In this document: positions 1 to 5,284 of the stretch, one piece after another
How positions within the stretch are numbered: position 1 is the first letter of the stretch
How the letters are laid out: each line of letters opens with the position of its first letter
Assembly: GCA_005880075.1 (NCBI GenBank)
Contig: VBJT01000172.1
Location: forward strand, 1-7,087
Source of the DNA: Chloroflexota bacterium
GTDB lineage: Bacteria > Chloroflexota > Dehalococcoidia > SM23-28-2 > RBG-16-64-32
Direction: 5' to 3'
DNA length: 7,087 nt
Translations under genes and position numbers: made by a program
Notes under the pieces: generated by a model
Told to the model about the DNA's origin: nothing
Seen by the model: only the letters and a program-made list of their open reading frames with translations
The model's database searches: none

Positions 1-132
1 ACGAACGGCCGCCTGGCGGAATCGGCGCTCGACGGAGCGGTCGTGCGGCGGGTCTACGAGGTGTGGTGCGAAAACGGGCGGGGCGAAACGGTGACGGCCG
101 GAACGGCGACCGCGCTAGTGCGGCCGGACTGA
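1..132 (+). CDS. C-terminal end of a MaoC-like (hot-dog fold) dehydratase, partial
   Basis: The window opens inside a gene read in frame 1 that ends at TGA 130-132, leaving 43 residues. The tail alternates hydrophobic and charged residues and contains VWCENGRGETVTAGTATALV. This resembles the last strands of MaoC-type acyl dehydratases, where a strand ending in 'N..GE.V..G.A' precedes a short end. Family members hydrate enoyl-CoA or related thioesters in the cytoplasm. The active-site Asp/His lie further upstream and cannot be seen, so the assignment rests on the tail alone. The CoA-transferases further downstream fit an acyl-CoA context. It could be another hot-dog protein or something unrelated. 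Confidence 0.5.
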   Translation, partial: TNGRLAESALDGAVVRRVYEVWCENGRGETVTAGTATALVRPD

Positions 133-154
133 GGGCGTTTCTGTACGTATTTGC

Positions 155-184
155 TTGACGAAATCGGTCAGGCGCACCTACGAT
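155..184 (+). promoter_or_regulatory. Sigma-70-type promoter for the carbonic anhydrase-rhodanese gene
   Basis: TTGACG (155-160, 5 of 6 consensus) and TACGAT (179-184, 4 of 6) are separated by 18 bp. Transcription would start near 191, giving a leader of about 28 nt that contains GGAGG at 209-213, six bases before the GTG start at 220. It lies in the 87-bp gap after the upstream stop, which is where a promoter for this gene is expected. Confidence 0.55.
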
Positions 185-219
185 ACGGCTTGCCCCGCGC
201 CACATGACGGAGGACGCGT

Positions 220-1578
220 GTGACGGTCAATGAAGAAGCCCGGCAAGCGAACCTAGATTACGCCTCGTCTTTCAACCTCGGCGACCTGCAGATGCCTCCC
301 GCCAAGCAGCTCGCCGTGGTCGCCTGCATGGACGCGCGTCTGAACGTCGAGCCGATGCTCGGTCTCAAGCCGGGAGACGCGCACGTCATCCGCAACGCGG
401 GTGGCCTCGTCACGGACGACGCGCTGCGGTCGCTTATCATCTCGCATAAGCTGCTCGGCACCGAGACGTTCTTCGTCATCGAGCACACTGATTGCGGGAT
501 GCTTACGTTCAAGGACGAACAGCTGCAGCAACGGTTGAAGGACGAAACGGGCCAAGACGCGGGCAACATACCGTTTCACGCTTTCAGCAACGTCGAGGAG
601 AACTTACTTGGACAGCTCAAGAAAATCAGGAAAAGCCCCTTTCTTCCCGCTTCCATCGACCTGCACGGGTTCATATACGATGTCGAGACCGGCAAGCTAA
701 ACGAAGTCACACAGCCAGAGGAGGACGTAATGGCCGAATACGCGAACACCGATGCTCTCGTTCCCACCGAGTGGGTTGCCGAGAACATGAGAGACCCGAA
801 AGTAAGGCTCATCGAAGTCGATGTGGATACGGCCGCCTACGACACCGGGCATATCCCGGGCGCCGTCGCCTGGAACTGGAAGAACGACCTCGAGACGGAA
901 TTGCAGAGGGACATCGCGGACAAGGAAGGGCTAGAGAGACTGCTCTCGAAGGCCGGCGTGGACAAAGACACCACGATCGTCGTTTACGGCGATAACAACA
1001 ACTGGTTCGCTGCCTACGCCCTCTGGGTCCTCGAGTACTACGGTGTTGACGCGAAGCTGATGAACGGCGGCCGCAAGAAGTGGATCGACGAGGGCCGCGA
1101 GCTATCGACTGACGCGCCGAGCTACTCGCCCAGCAAGATTAGCGTTAAGGGCCCGAAGAAGGACATTCGCGCGCTGAGGGACCAGGTCATGGACCACCTG
1201 GACAAGGTGCGCAAAGGCAAGGGCGCGCTCGTCGATGTCCGTTCGCCGAGGGAGTATTCCGGCGAGTTGCTGGCGCCCGAGAACCTGCCGCAGGAAGGGT
1301 CGCAGCGCGGCGGCCACATCCCCGGAGCGCAGAACATCGTCTGGTCACAGGCGGTAAATGAGGACGGCACCTTCAAGACGGCGGACCAGTTGGCGGAGCT
1401 GTATCAGAGCCAGGGAGTCACGCCGGACAAGGAGGTGATCGCCTACTGCCGCATTGGCGAGCGATCGGCCCACACTTGGTTCGTCCTGACGCACCTCCTT
1501 GGCTACAAGAACGTGCGCAACTACGACGGGTCGTGGACGGAGTGGGGCTCGCTGGTGGGCGCCCCGGTCGAGAAGTAG
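220..1578 (+). CDS. Beta-carbonic anhydrase fused in frame to thiosulfate sulfurtransferase (rhodanese)
   Basis: The 452-residue product starts at GTG 220, with GGAGG at 209-213. Residues 1-164 form a beta-carbonic anhydrase-type zinc enzyme. CMDAR gives the zinc ligand Cys36 and the Asp38/Arg40 dyad, and HTDCG gives His89 and Cys92. VIRNAGG (56-62) and the ending GFIYDVETGKLNEVT match, from memory, mycobacterial Rv1284 (163 aa); that clade includes carbonyl sulfide hydrolases. Residues 171-452 form a tandem rhodanese close to mycobacterial CysA2/CysA3. It has an inactive first domain with DTGHIPGA and NNNWFAAYALW, and a catalytic second domain with CRIGERS (Cys410), which carries the persulfide. 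The enzyme would move sulfane sulfur from thiosulfate to cyanide or another thiophile in the cytoplasm. Only six residues link the halves. The join resembles loss of a stop at codon 165, and an intact ribosome site for the rhodanese remains at 719-724. Domain calls are firm; the physiological substrates are not known. Confidence 0.93.
   Translation: MTVNEEARQANLDYASSFNLGDLQMPPAKQLAVVACMDARLNVEPMLGLKPGDAHVIRNAGGLVTDDALRSLIISHKLLGTETFFVIEHTDCGMLTFKDEQLQQRLKDETGQDAGNIPFHAFSNVEENLLGQLKKIRKSPFLPASIDLHGFIYDVETGKLNEVTQPEEDVMAEYANTDALVPTEWVAENMRDPKVRLIEVDVDTAAYDTGHIPGAVAWNWKNDLETELQRDIADKEGLERLLSKAGVDKDTTIVVYGDNNNWFAAYALWVLEYYGVDAKLMNGGRKKWIDEGRELSTDAPSYSPSKISVKGPKKDIRALRDQVMDHLDKVRKGKGALVDVRSPREYSGELLAPENLPQEGSQRGGHIPGAQNIVWSQAVNEDGTFKTADQLAELYQSQGVTPDKEVIAYCRIGERSAHTWFVLTHLLGYKNVRNYDGSWTEWGSLVGAPVEK
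719..732 (+). promoter_or_regulatory. Internal ribosome-binding site and ATG for the rhodanese half
   Basis: A perfect AGGAGG (719-724) sits five bases before an in-frame ATG (730-732) inside the fused gene. The ATG is codon 171, and the protein from there (MAEYANTDALVPTEWVAEN) begins just as free-standing rhodaneses of this type do. The site would let ribosomes make a separate 282-residue rhodanese besides the 452-residue fusion. It is also what would remain if two operon genes 15 bp apart had lost the stop codon between them. Confidence 0.7.
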
Positions 1579-1716
1579 TCTGAACAAGCGACACAGGTCG
1601 TAGGGACGCAGCACGTGGTAGGCAACACCTGCCGGCTATGGACAAATTCGGTTTCCGTATGGGCGTTCCGCCTGCGCGTGTACTGCGCGCCCGGTCGCCC
1701 TTCGCCCAGCGTCTGT

Positions 1717-1731
1717 TATCATCTTCATGAA
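1717..1731 (+). promoter_or_regulatory. Minus-10 box placed for a leaderless transcript of the alpha/beta hydrolase
   Basis: TATCAT (1717-1722, 5 of 6 consensus) lies eight bases before the ATG at 1731, and there is no Shine-Dalgarno sequence between them. Transcription would then start at or next to the start codon. No clear -35 box stands 16-18 bp upstream (the 1694-1699 area reads gtcgcc), as is common for leaderless promoters. The same 8-base spacing recurs before the gene at 3268. Confidence 0.45.
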
Positions 1732-2708
1732 TGGCGAGCGATGCGACGGCGCCCACGTCCTGCGAGATAACGCACCGCGAAACCACCCTCAACGGTCGCC
1801 GCGCCTTCTTCCGCGAGGCTACGTCAGCGGGCGAACCGCAGGGCTCGTTGATCCTCCTCCACGGGTGGATCGGGACATCCTCCTGGATGTTCCGGCATGT
1901 CCTTCCGGAGCTCGGCGCGCGCTACCACACAATCGCTCCTGACTTGCCCGGATTCGGCCGCTCGCAAACACTCGAGGAAGCCCCCTCTATCGAAGGCTAC
2001 AGGGAGTTCGTGCGAGCACTAGCGGATGAACTGGGAATCGACCGCTTTCACCTCGTGGGCGTCTCAGTCGGTGCCACTGTGGCGCTCGACTTCGCCCACC
2101 GATATCCGGAGCGCGTTCTGAAGCTCGTCGTGCAGGGGCCTGTCTGGCGGGCTACCGATCTGCCGCGGCGCTTTCGACTCTTGTATGACTTGCTCGGCCG
2201 CATTCCCGTTATCACGGATCTGATCCCGAAGACACCGGTCAAGTGGTGGTTCTTCATCCGCCGGCTGCACATGGGCCGCGACACGCGTCACCTCTCGAAG
2301 GTGGACCGCCGACAGCTGGGCCGCGACATCATGCGCGTGCCGAACGAGACGCTCCTCGACGTCGGCCGCGAACTGCTGCACATCGACATGACCGAAAACG
2401 CCCGGCGCATCGTCGTGCCAACACTCGTGATGGACGGCAGCGAGGCGCGAATGGTCCCGGCGAAGGCGTCGCGCGAGCTGAGCCGGCTGATCCCCGGCGC
2501 CGAGTGGAAAGTCATCCGCAACTCCGGGCACAACGCCGCAATCGAGAAGCCAAGACAGTTCCTCGACGCCGTGCTGCCCTTTCTGTCGCCTGGACTAGCG
2601 CCGGCGCCCAAGAAGGAGCCTCGCCGACCGCGCGCGGCGCCGGGAAGAGCTAAGAAGCCGGCCAGCCGGAAGCGAACGGCTGGGAGGCTAAAGAAGGCCG
2701 AAGCCTAG
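1731..2708 (+). CDS. Alpha/beta hydrolase with a basic C-terminal tail
   Basis: The 325-residue protein has an alpha/beta hydrolase fold over residues 15-286. The oxyanion-region motif LLHGW is at 42-46, APDLPGFGRS at 69-78, the nucleophile elbow GVSVGA gives Ser112, and NSGHNAAIEKP gives the catalytic His267. The usual Asp after strand 7 (GxxDxxxP) appears as GSEARMVP (236-243), with Ala where Asp is expected; Glu238 or Asp235 may serve instead. A helical lid lies roughly at 140-220. Residues 287-325 are a low-complexity tail rich in Pro, Ala, Lys and Arg, not part of the fold. Such enzymes hydrolyse esters, lactones or C-C bonds; no substrate can be assigned. There is no signal peptide, so it is probably cytoplasmic. 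ATG 1731 is preferred over ATG 1727, which is out of frame. It converges on mscL, seven bases away. Confidence 0.88.
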   Translation: MASDATAPTSCEITHRETTLNGRRAFFREATSAGEPQGSLILLHGWIGTSSWMFRHVLPELGARYHTIAPDLPGFGRSQTLEEAPSIEGYREFVRALADELGIDRFHLVGVSVGATVALDFAHRYPERVLKLVVQGPVWRATDLPRRFRLLYDLLGRIPVITDLIPKTPVKWWFFIRRLHMGRDTRHLSKVDRRQLGRDIMRVPNETLLDVGRELLHIDMTENARRIVVPTLVMDGSEARMVPAKASRELSRLIPGAEWKVIRNSGHNAAIEKPRQFLDAVLPFLSPGLAPAPKKEPRRPRAAPGRAKKPASRKRTAGRLKKAEA

Positions 2709-2738
2709 CCGCGGTTCAGGCCGCGGAAACCTCCGCGG
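2709..2738. repeat. Three CCGCGG copies at 12-bp intervals in a convergent gene junction; possible bidirectional terminator stem
   Basis: CCGCGG, its own reverse complement, occurs at 2709-2714, 2721-2726 and 2733-2738, exactly 12 bp apart. It spans the 7-bp gap between the hydrolase stop (2706-2708) and the mscL stop (2718-2716) and runs into the last codons of mscL. Any two neighbouring copies can pair as a 6-bp GC stem with a 6-base loop, on either strand. No T-run follows on either side, so it is not a classical intrinsic terminator. Confidence 0.4.
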
Positions 2739-3123
2739 TACAGAAAGCGCAGCGGCGGGCACTTACCGGGATGTCGCTTAGGCACTGAGGGCACTTCTGC
2801 AAAGCCGGGTCGGGCGGCGGTTCCTTCTTCGCGCGTTGCATCAGGTAGTTCACCGGCTGCACTACGAAGAAGAAGACCGCCGCGGCGACTGTGACGAAGG
2901 TGAAGAGCTTGTTGATGAAATCGCCGTAGCGGAACGTGCTGTTGTTGATCGTGAAGTCAAGCGCGCCGAAGTCGGGTTTGCCGAAGATCATCGCTATCAA
3001 AGGTGTGAGTAAGTCCTCGACGAGCGCTGTCACCACCGCGGCGAAGGCGACACCGATGACGATCGCGACGGCGAGATCGACGACATTGCCGCGCAGTAAG
3101 AAGGCCTTGAAGTCGTTGAGCAT
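2716..3123 (-). CDS. mscL: Large-conductance mechanosensitive channel MscL with C-terminal zinc-ribbon-like motif
   Basis: The 135-residue membrane channel opens when the membrane is stretched and releases solutes during osmotic downshock. The N-terminus MLNDFKAFLLRGNVVDLAVA is the MscL signature: an amphipathic S1 helix followed by TM1 at about 14-36. TM2 lies at about 68-92 (FINKLFTFVTVAAAVFFFVV). The predicted periplasmic loop is 37-67. After TM2, in place of the usual charged helical bundle, the tail holds CPQC (111-114) and CAFC (125-128), four cysteines that could bind zinc. From memory, similar tails occur in other high-GC MscL proteins. ATG 3123 is chosen because GGGAGG (3134-3129) lies five bases before it; a GTG at 3129 overlaps that ribosome site. 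The gene is divergent from the CoA-transferase and convergent with the hydrolase. Confidence 0.94.
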   Translation of the reverse strand: MLNDFKAFLLRGNVVDLAVAIVIGVAFAAVVTALVEDLLTPLIAMIFGKPDFGALDFTINNSTFRYGDFINKLFTFVTVAAAVFFFVVQPVNYLMQRAKKEPPPDPALQKCPQCLSDIPVSARRCAFCTAEVSAA

Positions 3124-3150
3124 GTGCACCTCCCTGGAAATGAGTAGCAG

Positions 3151-3180
3151 AATCTAATCGCGGATCGCGCTTCAAGTCAA
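3151..3180 (-). promoter_or_regulatory. Promoter of mscL
   Basis: On the minus strand TTGACT (3180-3175, 5 of 6 consensus) and TAGATT (3156-3151, 4 of 6) are separated by 18 bp. The start of transcription would fall near 3144, giving a leader of about 20 nt with GGGAGG (3134-3129) before ATG 3123. Position, spacing and ribosome site agree. Confidence 0.55.
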
Positions 3181-3227
3181 GCGGCGGCGCGGCCCAGATT
3201 GCGCGAAAGTCTTCAGTGATCCTTAGT

Positions 3228-3243
3228 ACTGATAACTGATAAC
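3228..3243. repeat. Tandem ACTGATA repeat upstream of the CoA-transferase; possible operator
   Basis: Two exact copies of ACTGATA (3228-3234 and 3235-3241) plus a partial AC form a 7-bp tandem repeat. A TCAGT at about 3213-3217 is the inverted form of ACTGA. The repeats cover the -35 region of the promoter at 3254-3259 in the divergent gap, where an activator or repressor could act. It may equally be simple low-complexity sequence. Confidence 0.3.
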
Positions 3244-3253
3244 GGCAACCCCT

Positions 3254-3270
3254 TATAATTGTCAGCCGTG
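3254..3270 (+). promoter_or_regulatory. Consensus TATAAT placed for a leaderless transcript starting at GTG 3268
   Basis: A perfect TATAAT (3254-3259) is followed by eight bases and then GTG 3268-3270. No Shine-Dalgarno sequence lies between, and transcription would start at about the GTG itself. This decides the start: an in-frame TTG at 3259 shares its first base with the -10 box and could not lie in the transcript. No TTGACA-like -35 box is visible; 3231-3236 reads gataac. Confidence 0.55.
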
Positions 3271-4020
3271 ACTCTCGCAAACGGCGCTGCCGCTCTCGAT
3301 GACATCCGTGTGCTCGATCTCGCCGGCGAGATCGGTCAGTACTGTACGAAGCTGCTTGCCGACCTGGGCGCCGACGTCATCAAGATCGAGCCTCCGGGCG
3401 GCGACCTCGTTCGCCATCTGCCGCCTTTCTACGGCGATGAGAAGTGTGTGGATCGGAGCCTCTACTGGCTCAATCTGAATACGAACAAGCGGAGCATCGT
3501 TCTCGATTTCGACAAGCTCGAGGATCGCATGACGTTTGAAAAGCTTGTCACAACTGCTGACGTTGTCGTGGAGACGTTTGATTCCGGCTATCTCGACCGC
3601 CTCGGGCTAGGGTACGAAGCGCTCTCGAAGATCAAGCAGGACATTATCCTCACCTCGATCACCGGCTTCGGGCAGACGGGGCCGCGCGCGCACTACAAGG
3701 CCCCCGACATCGTCGGAGTCGCGATGGGCGGCATCATGTGGCTGGCCGGCGACCCCAAGGACCCGCCAAACGTGCCGCCGTGGAAGCAGGGGTACATTTC
3801 CGCCTCGATCCACGCTGCCGGCGGTACATTGACTGCGCTCTACCATCGAGACTTGACCGGCGAAGGCCAGCACGTCGATGTCTCGATGCAGGAGGCCGTC
3901 TCGATTGCACAGGAGACCGCGACGCAGACATGGGACATGATCGGCGCGCTCCGTTGCCGAAACGCGCACAAGGGCGTGATCCCGGTCGACGTCCCCGGCA
4001 TCGGTCCGTATATGGGGTGA
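3268..4020 (+). CDS. CaiB/BaiF (family III) CoA-transferase, N-terminal fragment of a broken gene
   Basis: The 250-residue reading ends at TGA 4018-4020, well short of the family's roughly 400 residues. Family landmarks are clear: the N-terminal DDIRVLDLAGEIGQYCTKLL with LGADVIKIEPPGGD, then LNTNKRSIVLDF, ADVVVETFDSGYLDRLGLGY, SITGFGQTGP (130-139) and ALYHRDLTGEGQHVDVS (190-206). The family moves CoA between acyl-CoA thioesters and free carboxylates in the cytoplasm. The catalytic Asp, normally about 10-16 residues before the ALxxR motif, is absent: the segment reads QGYISASIHAAGG, with Ser180 at that place. Homology continues after the stop in another frame (4022-4465), with a conserved segment of about 15-20 residues missing at the join. 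It was probably once a single gene co-transcribed with the hydrolase at 4482. The substrate is unknown. Confidence 0.8.
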   Translation: MTLANGAAALDDIRVLDLAGEIGQYCTKLLADLGADVIKIEPPGGDLVRHLPPFYGDEKCVDRSLYWLNLNTNKRSIVLDFDKLEDRMTFEKLVTTADVVVETFDSGYLDRLGLGYEALSKIKQDIILTSITGFGQTGPRAHYKAPDIVGVAMGGIMWLAGDPKDPPNVPPWKQGYISASIHAAGGTLTALYHRDLTGEGQHVDVSMQEAVSIAQETATQTWDMIGALRCRNAHKGVIPVDVPGIGPYMG

Positions 4021-4021
4021 T

Positions 4022-4465
4022 CTGCTGGCCTGGATGATCGAGGAAGGGAAGGCAGAGGACCTGACGGAGGAACCGTACAAGAGCTTCTGCGAAGGTTTGA
4101 ACCTGCGCTTCCTTAGCACCCTTACTCAGGACCCGGCTACGATCGCCGAGAAGTTCCAGAGGATGGCCCACATCAACGAGGTGCTGCGCCGCTTCGTCAA
4201 GACCAAGGCCAAGTGGGGGATGTACGAGCAGGCCCAGCGCCGGAGGCTGCTCTTCGGCATTGTCTCCACGCCGGAAGACATTGCGAAGAACCCGCAGCTG
4301 CAGCACCGCCGATGGCTCACGCGGGTCGAGCATCCGGAGCTAGGCGGGGCGCTGGAGTACCCGGGGCCGCCTTACCGGCTCTCAGAGACGCCGTGGGCGA
4401 TACGGAGGCGGCCTCCGGCGGTCGGCGAGCACCAGGAGGAAGTTCTCAAGGAAGCAGCAAACTAA
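4022..4465 (+). pseudogene. CaiB/BaiF CoA-transferase, out-of-frame C-terminal fragment
   Basis: This frame begins LLAWMIEEGKAEDLTEEPY just after the TGA of the N-terminal fragment and ends at TAA 4463-4465. It holds the C-terminal family landmarks: KWGMYEQAQRRRLLFGIVSTPEDIAKNPQL, then VEHPELGG, then EYPGPPYRLSETPW and GEHQEEVLKE. The first Met in frame is ATG 4034, but no ribosome site precedes it, and in family members this stretch is internal. The junction at about 4012-4021 lacks the conserved DGW-type strand, as the other CoA-transferase here shows (DETWIAIACFSGEEW before WQALVEAMG). An out-of-frame deletion is therefore more likely than a simple frameshift. The rest of the frame is undamaged, so the break is recent or is an assembly error. 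Confidence 0.75.
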
Positions 4466-4470
4466 GCAGC

Positions 4471-4476
4471 AGGAGG
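4471..4476 (+). promoter_or_regulatory. Ribosome-binding site of the second alpha/beta hydrolase
   Basis: A perfect AGGAGG lies five bases before ATG 4482 and six bases after the CoA-transferase stop. It fixes the start codon and shows the hydrolase is translated from the same transcript as the gene in front. The tight spacing suggests an operon with the leaderless promoter at 3254. Confidence 0.75.
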
Positions 4477-4481
4477 TCAGA

Positions 4482-5270
4482 ATGGTCACGAGCACAGAAT
4501 TGAAATCGGCCAACCGGGACGGCGTCAAGCTTGCCTACCTAGATACGGGCTCCGGCGAGCCGGCGCTCGTCTTCATACACGGTTGGTGCTGCAATTACGC
4601 GATGTGGGACGAGCAGACGAAGGCGTTCGCGCCCAAGCACCGCGTTGTTGCCGTCGACCTGCGTGGCATGGGCGCATCCGACAAGCCCGACCAGGACTAC
4701 GACATCGATGGCTTCGGAGAGGACATGGCTTGGCTCCTCAAAGAGATCGGCCTCGATCGTCCGGTGCTCATCGGCCACAGCATGGGCGGCGTGATCACGC
4801 TGAACCTGCTCCGCAAGCACCCGGACATCGCCCGGGCCGCCGTTTTCGTCGACGCCGGCATCATGCCGTTTCCGGACGAGTTTCAGCCGCTCATCGCGCA
4901 GATGATCGAAGGACTGAAGTCGCCTGCATCGAGGGACGTCGCGACTAACTTCGTGAAGCAGTTCCTGTTCCGCCCGGAGTCGCCGCCCGAGCTGCGGGAT
5001 GAGGTCGCCGCGAGCATGGCGCAGGCGCCGCAACGGGTCATGCACACCGCGTTGGCCAGCACGCTCGATCCTAATAACTGCCCGCCGGGTGAGCTGCCGG
5101 TACTGTCGCTCTTCGTGCGCGCGGCCTCGCTCCCGATGACGGAACGGCAGATCGCGGAACGCTACCCGGGCATGGAAGTGAAGACGATGGACGCCGGCCA
5201 CTTCGTACACATGGAGAAGCCGGAGGAGTTCAACGCGCTATTGGCGAAATTCCTGGAGCGGATAGCTTGA
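4482..5270 (+). CDS. Alpha/beta hydrolase
   Basis: The 262-residue cytoplasmic enzyme has a typical single-domain length. FIHGWCCNYAMWD (31-43) is the oxyanion region and VDLRGMGASDKP (58-69) follows strand 4. LIGHSMGG (97-103) carries the nucleophile Ser100, and DAGHFVHMEKPEEF (237-250) carries His240. The expected Asp after strand 7 is missing: the stretch reads LPVLSLFVRAASLPM (205-219), with no acid. Asp124 at the end of strand 6 (VFVDAG) may complete the triad, as an acid in that position does in some dehalogenase-type relatives; the nucleophile here is Ser, so this is not a dehalogenase. Likely reactions are hydrolysis of an ester, lactone or thioester. It starts 17 bases after the CoA-transferase stop with a perfect ribosome site, so both probably act on one pathway. 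It ends 14 bases before the inverted-repeat element. Confidence 0.9.
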   Translation: MVTSTELKSANRDGVKLAYLDTGSGEPALVFIHGWCCNYAMWDEQTKAFAPKHRVVAVDLRGMGASDKPDQDYDIDGFGEDMAWLLKEIGLDRPVLIGHSMGGVITLNLLRKHPDIARAAVFVDAGIMPFPDEFQPLIAQMIEGLKSPASRDVATNFVKQFLFRPESPPELRDEVAASMAQAPQRVMHTALASTLDPNNCPPGELPVLSLFVRAASLPMTERQIAERYPGMEVKTMDAGHFVHMEKPEEFNALLAKFLERIA

Positions 5271-5284
5271 CGCAACCATCGGCA

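Noticed and set aside
1671..1690. GCGCG-N7-CGCGC hairpin as terminator of the carbonic anhydrase-rhodanese gene
   Set aside because: The stem is only five pairs, has no T-run, and lies about 95 bases past the stop; such short stems are expected by chance in GC-rich DNA.
3127..3129. GTG start giving a 137-residue MscL
   Set aside because: It overlaps the GGGAGG ribosome site; ATG 3123 has correct spacing and gives the standard MscL N-terminus.
3259..3261. TTG as start of the first CoA-transferase
   Set aside because: It overlaps the last base of a perfect TATAAT, so it would lie upstream of the transcript.
4012..4036. Programmed +1 frameshift at GGG TGA in the first CoA-transferase
   Set aside because: A +1 slip would rejoin the frames but leave out a conserved strand of the fold, and no stimulatory Shine-Dalgarno or slippery codon is seen. 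A deletion explains it better.
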